DNA from: CAMAXB01 sp964476565
GTDB taxonomy: Bacteria > Verrucomicrobiota > Verrucomicrobiia > Opitutales > Opitutaceae
DNA length: 64,000 nt
Direction of reading: 5' to 3'
Assembly: GCA_964476565.1 (NCBI GenBank)
Contig: CAYZBG010000019.1
Span: 1 to 64,000, forward strand
The first letter of the stretch is position 1. Every line of letters starts with the position of its first letter. This document shows positions 18,416 through 25,412 of the stretch, in pieces. Below the pieces are notes generated by a model. That model was not told the origin of the DNA, made no database searches, and saw nothing but the letters and a program-made list of their open reading frames with translations. The position numbers and the translations under genes are program-made.

Positions 18416-20083
18416 TCAGGCTTGGACGGTGGCGCGGTTGATGGCGCTGACGATCGCCTTGATCGAGGCGAGCTCGATGTTGGTGTCGACGCCGGCGCCG
18501 AAGAACGTCCGGCCCTGGCCCGTCTTGATCTGGATGTACGACGCAGCGAGGGTGTCGGCCCCGGCGCCGATCGAGTGCTCGGAGTAGCTGAGCAACTCGA
18601 ACCGCGGCAGACCCGTCTCGGCGAGGGCCCGCACGAAGGCATCGATCGGTCCGTTGCCGCGGGCGGTCAGCGTGTGTTTCTTTCCGTCGATCGTCAGCAC
18701 GGCCTCGCACTTCACGTCGTTGTCGCGTTCCGTGGTGCGGAAGTGCTGCAGGTGCACGGGTGAGGTGCGATCGAGGTACTCGACGCGGAACACGTCGTGG
18801 ATCTCGGCTGCGGTGAGCTCGGTGCCCTTGCGGTCGGCGATGTCGTTCACCAGCCGGCCGATCTCCTTGTGCATGAGCTTGGGCAGCTGGTAGCCGAACT
18901 CGTGCTCGAGCACGTAGGCGACGCCGCCCTTGCCCGACTGGCTGTTGATGCGGATGATCGCCTTGTAGCTGCGGCCGATGTCGGCGGGATCGATCGGTAT
19001 GTAGAGCACGTCCCACGGGGCGCCGGGCTTCTGCTGTTCCCAGGATTTCTTGATCGCATCCTGGTGGGAGCCGCTGAAGGCGGTGAAGACCAGCTCGCCC
19101 GCGTATGGGTGGCGCGGGTGGATCTCCATGCGCGTGCAACGCTCGTACACCTCGCGGATCGCGTTGATGTTGCTGAAGTCGAGCTTGGGATCGATGCCCT
19201 GGGTGAAGAGGTTCAGCGCCACGATGACGAGGTCGAGGTTGCCGGTGCGCTCGCCGTTGCCGAAGAGCGTGCCCTCGACCCGGTCGGCGCCGGCGAGCAA
19301 GGCCAGCTCGGTCGCGGCGACGCCCGTCCCGCGGTCATTGTGGGTGTGGAGCGAGACCAGCGTGCAGTCGCGCCGGCGCAGGTGCGTGCACACCCACTCG
19401 ATCTGGTCGGCATGCACGTTGGGCGTGGCGTACTCGACCGTCGCGGGCAGGTTGAGGATGATCTTGTTCTGCGGGGTGGGCTGCCAGACGTCGGTCACCG
19501 CCTCGCAGATCTCCAAGGCGAAATCCAGTTCCGTGCTGGTGAAGCTCTCCGGCGAGTACTCCAGCTGCAGGCGCATGCCGGCGGCCACGTGCGGCGCGGC
19601 CCGCTCCTTGAGGAACGCCACGGCCTTCGTCGCGATCGCGACGATGGCGGGCCGGTCCGCGTTGAACACGTAGCGGCGCTGGGCGGGCGACGTGGAGTTG
19701 TAGAGATGGAAGATGACCCGCTTCGCTCCGGCGAGGGCCTCCAGCGAGCGCGTGATCAGGTCCTCGCGGCATTGGCAGAGGATCTGGATCGCGACGTCGT
19801 CGGGGATGCGGTTCTCCTCGATCAGGCGGCGGCAGAAATCGAACTCAATTTGCGAAGCGGACGGGAAGCCGACCTCGATCTCCTTGAAACCAATTTTCAC
19901 CAGGAGGTCGAAGAACTCGAGTTTCTCGTCGACGCTCATGGGCTGGGCGAGGGCTTGGTTGCCATCGCGCAGATCGACGCTGCACCAGGCCGGGGCGTGG
20001 GTGTGCGTGCGGTTGGGCCATTGCCGGTTGGGCAGGGAGACCGTGGGAAACGGACGGTATTTGTGGGCGGGAAAAGCGGACAT
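18416..20083 (-). CDS. leuA: 2-isopropylmalate synthase
   Basis: A 555-residue enzyme that condenses acetyl-CoA with 2-ketoisovalerate, the first committed step of leucine synthesis. The start resembles long (type 2) LeuA proteins (KYRPFPTVSLPNRQWP). The catalytic barrel has CSVDLRDGNQAL (substrate Arg/Asp), the metal-binding SLHTHNDRG, and GTLFGNGERTGN (the GNGER signature). The C-terminal part (residues about 430-555, ending in the VDTNIELASIKAI region) is the regulatory dimer domain that binds leucine. The ATG at 20083 matches the family N-terminus; an upstream extension covers a leader hairpin instead. It is monocistronic as far as can be seen. Confidence 0.96.
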   Translation of the reverse strand: MSAFPAHKYRPFPTVSLPNRQWPNRTHTHAPAWCSVDLRDGNQALAQPMSVDEKLEFFDLLVKIGFKEIEVGFPSASQIEFDFCRRLIEENRIPDDVAIQILCQCREDLITRSLEALAGAKRVIFHLYNSTSPAQRRYVFNADRPAIVAIATKAVAFLKERAAPHVAAGMRLQLEYSPESFTSTELDFALEICEAVTDVWQPTPQNKIILNLPATVEYATPNVHADQIEWVCTHLRRRDCTLVSLHTHNDRGTGVAATELALLAGADRVEGTLFGNGERTGNLDLVIVALNLFTQGIDPKLDFSNINAIREVYERCTRMEIHPRHPYAGELVFTAFSGSHQDAIKKSWEQQKPGAPWDVLYIPIDPADIGRSYKAIIRINSQSGKGGVAYVLEHEFGYQLPKLMHKEIGRLVNDIADRKGTELTAAEIHDVFRVEYLDRTSPVHLQHFRTTERDNDVKCEAVLTIDGKKHTLTARGNGPIDAFVRALAETGLPRFELLSYSEHSIGAGADTLAASYIQIKTGQGRTFFGAGVDTNIELASIKAIVSAINRATVQA

Positions 20084-20119
20084 GGTTAAAGAAGTCAGAT
20101 TGCGAATACACAGGGTGAG

Positions 20120-20140
20120 CTTCACCGCGGGGCGGTGAAG
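20120..20140 (-). promoter_or_regulatory. leader hairpin or operator upstream of leuA
   Basis: A perfect 8-bp inverted repeat, CTTCACCG-CGGGG-CGGTGAAG, lies 37 bases upstream of the leuA start codon. It could be a repressor site or an RNA hairpin in the leader. The Leu codons nearby are not tandem, so a classic leader-peptide attenuator is not supported, and no T-box features are seen. Confidence 0.35.
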
Positions 20141-20351
20141 GCGGATGGCTGCAGGCGGACGCACGACCGGCCGTCAACGCGGCTCCCTCGGGATCGTGCG
20201 TCTAGGTAAGTCGAAGCGCCTGGGCGAAAATTCGCATCTACTCCGTTTGTTTAAGAGGCCGGACCCCGGCAAGTCAAGGGGGCCCTCCGCTGTAACCCCA
20301 TGGCCTGAGCAACGTCTTGCTCTTCGTGTATGACGCGACTTCCATCGCCCT

Positions 20352-20948
20352 ATGTCCGCTGTTGACCACGAGACGTTCGACTTGGCCGAGTGCCTCGAAC
20401 GGGTTCGTGCGCGCGATCAGCTGGCGGCGCGGCAGTTGGTCGAGCACCTCCACCCGATGGTGGTCCGGATCGTTCGCGCCCGGCTCCCCCGGCGGGTCGC
20501 CGAAGAGGATCTCACCCAGGAGATCTTCCTCAAGATGTTCACCCGGCTGGAGCAGTACCAAGGCAACGTGCCTTTCCCGCATTGGGTGTCCCGGATCGCC
20601 GTCACAACCTGCATCGACCACCTTCGCGCCCAGCAGCGCCGGCCGGAGTTTCGGTGGGCCGACCTGTCCGAAGGGGAGGCCGAGGTCCTGGATGCCGTGC
20701 TCACCAACGACCGGGATCAGGCGCCCGACGATGCGCTCGCCGCGCATGAGCTGGTGCACAAGCTCCTCGATCAGCTCAAACCCGAGGACCGGCTCGTCAT
20801 CCAGCTGCTCGACCTCGAGCAAAAGACCATCGCCGAGATCAGCGGGCTTACCGGCTGGAACACGTCGCTCATCAAGGTCCGGGCCTTCCGGGCTAGACGG
20901 AAATTACAAAAGTTGTTTGCTGATTTGCAGAGAAAGGAACGCTCATGA
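20352..20948 (+). CDS. ECF sigma factor (second locus)
   Basis: A 198-residue sigma-70-family factor: region 2 includes DLTQEIFLKMFTRLEQYQG and the RpoE-like FPHWVSRIAVTTCIDHLR, and region 4 includes LKPEDRLVIQLLDLEQKTIAEIS with a helix-turn-helix. It overlaps the next gene by four bases (ATGA). The two genes that follow encode small single-helix membrane proteins, one of them Spy/CpxP-like, so this is probably an envelope-stress type sigma operon, different from the FecI-type set at 9.5 kb. Confidence 0.92.
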   Translation: MSAVDHETFDLAECLERVRARDQLAARQLVEHLHPMVVRIVRARLPRRVAEEDLTQEIFLKMFTRLEQYQGNVPFPHWVSRIAVTTCIDHLRAQQRRPEFRWADLSEGEAEVLDAVLTNDRDQAPDDALAAHELVHKLLDQLKPEDRLVIQLLDLEQKTIAEISGLTGWNTSLIKVRAFRARRKLQKLFADLQRKERS

Positions 20949-21253
20949 ATAACCACCCAGAGGCTTGGCAGCGTCTTGTCGCGGCGGCCCGTCAGGCGCC
21001 CGCCGATTCACGCGATGCATCCGCACCGTACGGCTTCGCCGCGCGGGTGGCCGCGCTCGCCATGGCCCAACCGGCCGAACGTCCGTGGTTCGCCCTCTTT
21101 GACCGCGTTTCGCTGCGGGCGGTGGGCGTGGCTGGCATGATCGCCGTGGCCAGTGTCGCTGCGAACTTGGCGCCGGTCCTGCAGGCCTTCGAAGAGGATG
21201 TTTATGCGGCGCAGGACCCGGTGGTCGAGGTGCTGGCGCTCGACCTGTCCTGA
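20945..21253 (+). CDS. small membrane protein, candidate anti-sigma factor
   Basis: A 102-residue protein with an Ala-rich soluble N-terminus and one hydrophobic helix at about residues 58-78 (VGVAGMIAVASVAANL), followed by a short acidic C-terminal tail. I recognise no named domain, and the zinc-type anti-sigma Cys/His motif is absent. Translational coupling to the sigma gene (ATGA) and single-pass topology are what one expects of an anti-sigma factor; that role is inference. Confidence 0.75.
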   Translation: MNNHPEAWQRLVAAARQAPADSRDASAPYGFAARVAALAMAQPAERPWFALFDRVSLRAVGVAGMIAVASVAANLAPVLQAFEEDVYAAQDPVVEVLALDLS

Positions 21254-21255
21254 GG

Positions 21256-21714
21256 ATGAACAAGAACGTCAAAGTCGTCCTCACCTTCACCGTCGTTTTC
21301 CTCGCTGGCGCCGTGGCCGGAGGATTCACGTACGCCCGCTTTGCCCGCACAGTGGTAGAAAGCCGGATCCGGGCGGAGCAGTTCGCCGCGTCGGCGATGA
21401 AGCGTTTCCAGGAAACGCTGGAGCTCACGCCCGAGCAGGTGGCGCGCATCAAGCCGATCGTGGACGCAACGGGCGAGGAACTCGGGCGCATGCGCCGGGA
21501 GACAATTGCCGCGTTCCAGCGCATGGACGCCGCGGTGATCAAGGAGCTGACGCCCGAGCAGAAGACCAAATTTGAAGAGATGCAGCGCCGCATGCGGGAA
21601 CGCCGCGATCGTGATCGCGATCGCGAGCGGGACCGGGAGCGTTCGTCCCAAGAGGGGGCGGACAAGGCCCCTCCGCCGATGGGTCAGCCCCCGCCGCCTC
21701 CGCCTGGCAAGTAG
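21256..21714 (+). CDS. Spy/CpxP-like membrane-anchored protein
   Basis: A 152-residue protein: an N-terminal hydrophobic anchor (VVLTFTVVFLAGAVAGGFT), then a helical region carrying two LTPEQ repeats (LELTPEQVARIKPI and KELTPEQKTKFEEMQ), the signature of Spy/CpxP/heavy-metal-resistance periplasmic proteins. An Arg/Asp-rich stretch and a Pro-rich tail (PPPMGQPPPPPP) follow. It starts two bases after the previous stop. Spy-like proteins act as periplasmic chaperones or stress sensors, which fits a sigma-controlled envelope-stress operon. Confidence 0.8.
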   Translation: MNKNVKVVLTFTVVFLAGAVAGGFTYARFARTVVESRIRAEQFAASAMKRFQETLELTPEQVARIKPIVDATGEELGRMRRETIAAFQRMDAAVIKELTPEQKTKFEEMQRRMRERRDRDRDRERDRERSSQEGADKAPPPMGQPPPPPPGK

Positions 21715-21764
21715 GCTGGGCTGGGGACGGATTCGCGCCGGCGGGACGGGCGCGAAAATTCTCA

Positions 21765-21792
21765 TTGAACTGCGGTCGGTCCGTCTCACTGT
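21765..21792 (+). promoter_or_regulatory. candidate sigma-70 promoter for SRP RNA
   Basis: TTGAAC (21765-21770), a 16-base spacer and CACTGT (21787-21792) would start transcription close to 21799, where the SRP RNA stem begins. The -10 box is poor, so this rests mainly on position. Confidence 0.35.
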
Positions 21793-21798
21793 CCGCTT

Positions 21799-21898
21799 TG
21801 GCCAGGTGCCATGCATGGGCAGGCGCGTGAACTCCGCCAGGACCGGAAGGTAGCAACGGCAACGACGTTCTCCCAGTGCCGTGGAGTGCCTGGCCACC
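21799..21898 (+). ncRNA. ffs: small bacterial signal recognition particle RNA (4.5S type)
   Basis: About 100 nucleotides that fold as a single long hairpin: TGGCCAGG at the 5' end pairs with CCTGGCCA at 21889-21896. The apical part has the conserved Ffh-binding sequence AGGACCGGAAGGTAGCAACG (the GGAAG tetraloop region and the asymmetric A-rich loop). A run of six T (21899-21904) follows the closing stem and can end transcription. The RNA pairs with Ffh to target membrane proteins cotranslationally. The dnaX start codon lies only six bases after the T run, the same gene order as scr-dnaX in Bacillus. Confidence 0.93.
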
Positions 21899-21909
21899 TT
21901 TTTTCCCCG

Positions 21910-23064
21910 ATGTCCGGCACGTACCAAGTCATTGCCCGCAAGTGGCGCCCGCAGACCTTCGCCGACGTGGTCGGCCAGGATCATGTGGTCCGGACCCTGC
22001 GCAATGCCATCGCGCGCCAACGCATCGCCCACGCCTACCTGTTCGTCGGCCCGCGCGGCACCGGCAAGACGTCCACCGCGCGCATCTTCGCCAAGGCGCT
22101 CAATTGCACCGACGGACCGAAGGCGGATTTTGACCCGAAGGATCCCGCCTGCGTGGCGATTGCCGAGGGCAGCCATCTTGACGTGATCGAGATCGACGGC
22201 GCCTCCAACAACGGCGTCGAACAGGTGCGCGAGTTGCGCGACACCGTGCAGTACGCGCCGGCCCAGGGGAAGTTCAAGGTCTACATCATCGACGAGGTGC
22301 ACATGCTCTCGACGGCGGCCTTCAACGCCCTGCTCAAGACGCTCGAGGAGCCGCCCGCACACGTGAAGTTCGTCTTTGCCACGACCGATCCGCAAAAGGT
22401 CCTGCCCACGATCGTGTCGCGCTGCCAGCGCTTTGACCTCAAGCCGATCCCCGCGGCGCTCATCGTGCAGCGTCTGCGGACGATCGCCGACGAGGAGAAG
22501 GTGAAGATCGACGACGCCGCGCTCGCGTGCATTGCCCGGATGGCCGACGGCGGCATGCGCGACGCCCAGTCGATCATGGACCAGATGATATCGTTCTGCG
22601 GCACGACGATCACCGAGCCGGATGTGCTCGATGTGTACGGCCTCGTGGCGGCGGAGACGATCGCCGCCCTCGCCGGTGCGCTCGCCGCCGGCGACCACCC
22701 GCGGATCATCGAACTGGTGGATCGTTGCGACGAGGCTGGCCGCGACCTCGTGCGCCTGCTGGCCGACATTCAGGCCCTCGTCCGCGAGGCGGTGCTCGAC
22801 GCCATCGCCCAAGGCGGCAAGTCCGCGAAACTGGGTGGCGTTGCCCTGACCACCGAGCAGCTCACCCGCATGTTGGACGCCCTTCGCGAAGGGGAGGGCG
22901 CGGTGAAACTCGGGCTCGCCGAGAAGATCAATTTCGAGGTGACCTTGCTCAAGGCGGTGGAGGCCAGCCGGGCCCGCGCGATCGACAGCCTGATCAAGGA
23001 ACTCGCGGCTCTCGCCGGTGAAGCGCCCGCCTCCGCGGACGACGGCTCAAAAAAAAAGCCCTGA
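21910..23064 (+). CDS. dnaX: DNA polymerase III gamma/tau subunit, zero-frame (short) product
   Basis: The clamp-loader ATPase, 384 residues in the zero frame. The Walker A motif is GPRGTGKTST, Walker B/DExx is YIIDEVHMLST, and the Arg-finger region is IVSRCQRFD. The family zinc module normally has four Cys; here only two remain (LNC and PAC). The C-terminal clamp-loader collar (domain III) ends at LIKELAALAG. The frame then enters a run of nine A (23049-23057) and stops at TGA 23062-23064. The -1 frame stays open from that run for 152 more codons, so a longer tau form is very likely made by slippage. No Shine-Dalgarno sequence fits between the SRP terminator and the ATG. Confidence 0.95.
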   Translation: MSGTYQVIARKWRPQTFADVVGQDHVVRTLRNAIARQRIAHAYLFVGPRGTGKTSTARIFAKALNCTDGPKADFDPKDPACVAIAEGSHLDVIEIDGASNNGVEQVRELRDTVQYAPAQGKFKVYIIDEVHMLSTAAFNALLKTLEEPPAHVKFVFATTDPQKVLPTIVSRCQRFDLKPIPAALIVQRLRTIADEEKVKIDDAALACIARMADGGMRDAQSIMDQMISFCGTTITEPDVLDVYGLVAAETIAALAGALAAGDHPRIIELVDRCDEAGRDLVRLLADIQALVREAVLDAIAQGGKSAKLGGVALTTEQLTRMLDALREGEGAVKLGLAEKINFEVTLLKAVEASRARAIDSLIKELAALAGEAPASADDGSKKKP

Positions 23065-23099
23065 TTGACCGGCTCGAAGCACGGTTGCAGGCCGTGCTT
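23049..23099 (+). other. putative programmed frameshift / slippage site in dnaX
   Basis: Nine consecutive A at 23049-23057, read TCA-AAA-AAA-AAG in the zero frame, are followed by a perfect 8-bp hairpin, AAGCACGG (23077-23084), loop TTGCAGG, CCGTGCTT (23092-23099). A -1 shift on the A run bypasses the TGA at 23062. Homopolymeric A runs are used by dnaX in E. coli (ribosomal -1 shift) and Thermus thermophilus (transcriptional slippage on A9). The hairpin is about 19 bases from the run, further than usual for stimulating ribosomal shifting, so RNA polymerase slippage is an equal candidate. Confidence 0.75.
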
Positions 23100-23513
23100 T
23101 CGGCGTCGACCGGACAAGCGGGTGCAACGGAGCCCGCGTCGGCTGCCGCCGCTGCGTCAGATCGTTCGGCCGCGCGTTCCCCGGCACAAACGGACGCGTC
23201 CCCGCCGGACGATGTGGAGGAAGCCGCGGTCTCCGCGCCGCCCGCGGACGAACCGGTGTTTCCGGATGAGGAAACGGAAATGGCCATGCGTTCGGAGCTC
23301 CGCGAGCGCGGGGAAGCGGTGGAGGCTAAATCCTCCCGTGCATCCGAGGCGGAGCCGGCGACGCCGCTGCCGCCGCTCGACCAACTCGTTGGACGCCTGA
23401 AGCCGGAGGTGCGCGAGGTGCTGGACGAATTGTTCCGCGCCCGGTTCACCGGCGTGCGTCGGGTTCCGGCCCAGGCCTTGAAGGAACCGGTCGCCCGGGC
23501 GAAGGCCGGATGA
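23055..23513 (+). CDS. dnaX: frameshifted C-terminal extension of DnaX (tau-specific part)
   Basis: In the -1 frame relative to the dnaX start, translation continues from the A run as KALIDRLEARLQAVLSAST, through an Ala/Ser/Pro/Asp-rich linker, to a helical end (DQLVGRLKPEVREVLDELFR). Joined to the zero frame, the full tau-like product would have about 534 residues, a normal length. In known systems the tau tail contacts the polymerase alpha subunit and helicase. The helical start continues the collar helix smoothly across the shift, arguing that it is part of DnaX. An independent start (TTG at 23085) is possible but would give a fragment with no recognisable domain. Confidence 0.75.
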   Translation, partial: KALIDRLEARLQAVLSASTGQAGATEPASAAAAASDRSAARSPAQTDASPPDDVEEAAVSAPPADEPVFPDEETEMAMRSELRERGEAVEAKSSRASEAEPATPLPPLDQLVGRLKPEVREVLDELFRARFTGVRRVPAQALKEPVARAKAG

Positions 23514-23537
23514 GGCCGGCGCCGACCGGTTCCGACG

Positions 23538-23900
23538 TCACTCTCGCCAGCACGTGCCCACGTCCCGCCGACCGGTGACCGAGTGCGGGTAGAGGTACGC
23601 CTCGACCGGCGTGCTGGCGAAGGGAGCCGCCAGCGGAATCGGGCGGCGAACATAGAGACCCTCAGGCACGCCCTCGAAGGCGTCGAGTCGGGCGAGGCCC
23701 GCGAGATCGACCGACCAGACTTCCCCCTGCACCCCCTCGGTGTCGGCGGGCCAGGGGACCATGCCCGGATACCCGCCCACGTCGAACAGGCGGTAGCCCG
23801 GCAGAGTGCGGGCCTCGGCGACGAAGGACTGGCCGGTCAACTGCGCGTGATTGTGGCACCCACGCTTGAGCGAACCGTAGACAAACAGCAGCACGCTCAC
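23538..23900 (-). CDS. gamma-glutamylcyclotransferase (GGCT/AIG2)-like protein
   Basis: A 120-residue protein with the hallmark N-terminus FVYGSLKRG (the nucleotide/substrate loop YGSLxxG) and a later GEVWSVDLAGLARLDAFEG, which contains the catalytic-Glu region (D/E-x-x-E-G) of the cyclotransferase-like fold. Members open or close gamma-glutamyl amines or have unknown roles. The GTG start at 23900 overlaps the PP2C stop by four bases (GTGA), so it is the third gene of the kinase-phosphatase operon. The long upstream extension of this frame is only the antisense-like alternative frame of the PP2C gene. Confidence 0.85.
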   Translation of the reverse strand: MSVLLFVYGSLKRGCHNHAQLTGQSFVAEARTLPGYRLFDVGGYPGMVPWPADTEGVQGEVWSVDLAGLARLDAFEGVPEGLYVRRPIPLAAPFASTPVEAYLYPHSVTGRRDVGTCWRE

Positions 23901-24763
23901 GAGGCGGACGTTTCGGGGCGGACCGGCAGCTCGATCACGAGGGCGGTGGTATTGTCCCGGCCGGAGACCGAGACCGATTCCTCGACCAGACGTTGCGCTG
24001 GATGCTGGTGCTGGCGTTCCCGCGGCGGCGTGCGGATCAGCTCGTCGAGCTGGCGGTCCCAGAGACCATCGATCAGACCATCGGAGCAGATCAGGAAACG
24101 GTCGCCCGGACGGTGTCCGACGGCGCCGATGTGCGGTTCGACGAACTGGTGGCCGGCGCCCAGGGCCTGCTGCAGTGAATTGCGGCCGGGGTGGGTGCGG
24201 AACTCGCGTTCGTTCAGCTTGCCGTTGCGCCGCAGCCATCCGACGTGGCTGTGATCGTGCGTGAGCTGGGTCAGGCCGCCCTCATGCGGCAGGTAATAGA
24301 TGCGGCTGTCGCCCACGTGGCCGAAGTACATCCACTCGGGCGTGAACCAGACGAGACTCAGCGTGGCGCCCATGCCGGCGCACTCCTCGTAGGACTGACC
24401 GAGGCGGAGCAGGTCGTGGTGGATCGAGGAAAACAGCTCGGCGAGGATGTCCTGAAAACCGGCGGCGAGACCGTTGGCGGACAGGCGGAAGCCGCGCGGC
24501 ATGAGGCGGGTGATGCGGTCCACCGAGATCCGGCTCGCGAACTCGCCGGACTTCGCTCCGCCCATGCCGTCACTTACGGCAAAGACGAAATCGGATCCGG
24601 CCAGCGAGGCCTCCCCGGTCTTGCCCAGGTAGCGCAGGTCGTGGCCGTCAAACGTGAGGGCGAGGAACGTGTCCTCGTTGTTGGCCCGGATGCGGCCCCG
24701 GTCGGTGAGGGCGGACCAAAGCAGGCGTTGCGGGGGTGTGGCCGGGGAGGTAGGCGGCGTCAT
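23897..24763 (-). CDS. PP2C-family serine/threonine protein phosphatase
   Basis: A 288-residue cytoplasmic phosphatase. Motifs in order: TDRGRIRANNEDTF (metal Asp and Asn-Glu-Asp), FAVSDGMGG (the central metal-binding DGMGG), GMGATLSLVWF, GHVGDSRIYYL, FLICSDGLIDGLWD and VSGRDNTTALVIEL. These are the full set of bacterial PP2C (PrpC/Stp-like) motifs, so it should be active with Mn or Mg. It overlaps both neighbours by four bases: the kinase-like gene upstream and the GGCT-like gene downstream. The upstream partner suggests a reversible Ser/Thr phosphorylation switch. Confidence 0.93.
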   Translation of the reverse strand: MTPPTSPATPPQRLLWSALTDRGRIRANNEDTFLALTFDGHDLRYLGKTGEASLAGSDFVFAVSDGMGGAKSGEFASRISVDRITRLMPRGFRLSANGLAAGFQDILAELFSSIHHDLLRLGQSYEECAGMGATLSLVWFTPEWMYFGHVGDSRIYYLPHEGGLTQLTHDHSHVGWLRRNGKLNEREFRTHPGRNSLQQALGAGHQFVEPHIGAVGHRPGDRFLICSDGLIDGLWDRQLDELIRTPPRERQHQHPAQRLVEESVSVSGRDNTTALVIELPVRPETSAS

Positions 24764-25176
24764 GGGCGGGCAGTCGGCGCATCCGGTTTCAAACCGGCGC
24801 CGGATTCCAGCAGCGTGGCGAACTCAAAATCGATGATGCAGAAACGGCCGTCCGCCACCCGGTAGGTGATGTTGCGCAGGAACGGATCTTCGTGGCGCAC
24901 CCCATAGGCCTCGAGCTCACCGTAGATCTCCTTCATGCGCTCCTCATTCAGGTGGTCGACCCGCGTGCCGCAGTTGGTGGTGACGATCTTGAGCAGCCCC
25001 TCGTCCGCCTCCAGCAGCCGGGGGACAAAGGTGCAGCCCCGCTCCTCCAGATGCCGGAGCACGCGGATCTCGTTCTCAAACCGCTCCCGCGCCCGGTGCC
25101 CTCGGAACGTCTTGTGCACCCGCCCATCGTAGCCAATGCGAACCTGGGCGCGGGGGGTGTCTTTGACGTCGTGCAT
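24760..25176 (-). CDS. small protein-kinase-like (RIO/Bud32-like) protein
   Basis: A 138-residue protein with the core of a minimal kinase fold: IGYDGRVHKTFRG resembles a beta-strand with the ATP-contacting Lys, ERFENEIRVLRHLEERG a helix-C-like segment with a Glu, VRHEDPFLRNITYR a catalytic loop (D-x4-N), and FCIIDFEFATL the metal-binding Asp in a DFE in place of DFG. It is much shorter than canonical kinases (about 250 residues), as in some Bud32/Kae-associated or lipopolysaccharide-type kinases. It overlaps the PP2C gene by four bases (ATGA), a common kinase/phosphatase pairing. The ATG at 25176 was chosen; upstream codons look non-coding. The substrate is unknown. Confidence 0.75.
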   Translation of the reverse strand: MHDVKDTPRAQVRIGYDGRVHKTFRGHRARERFENEIRVLRHLEERGCTFVPRLLEADEGLLKIVTTNCGTRVDHLNEERMKEIYGELEAYGVRHEDPFLRNITYRVADGRFCIIDFEFATLLESGAGLKPDAPTARP

Positions 25177-25307
25177 GATGGAGAGACGGCGCGGGGACGT
25201 TTTGCCGCAGGCACCCGGCTGGCAAGGGCTGTTTGTGCAAAAGAGCGGCGCGATGATCAAAATCTGCCAGAAAAAATATTCATCATTCCAGAAGTTCAGA
25301 TTGCCTC

Positions 25308-25323
25308 TGGCATGTAAGGTGCT
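25308..25323 (+). promoter_or_regulatory. sigma-54 (-24/-12) promoter of glnA
   Basis: TGGCATGTAAGGTGCT keeps the invariant GG and GC at the exact spacing of the sigma-54 consensus (TGGCAC-N5-TTGCW) with two mismatches. It would start transcription near 25335, leaving an untranslated leader of about 78 bases before glnA. This predicts nitrogen control through an NtrC-type activator, whose gene is not in the window. Confidence 0.65.
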
Positions 25324-25412
25324 CCCCTGAAAGCTCGTCTTTGGACGGCGGTTTCCCAGTCCCTATACCAATCCGAAGCTGCCGTTCGCCGACATCCATC
25401 CACCTCCCAACC

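Noticed and set aside
20083..20164. A leucine-rich leader peptide controlling leuA
   Set aside because: The few Leu codons in the open frame before leuA are not tandem and no alternative terminator structure is visible.
23900..24239. N-terminal extension of the GGCT-like gene into the PP2C gene
   Set aside because: The extension is an out-of-frame reading of PP2C; the GTGA overlap and YGSLKRG motif set the start at 23900.
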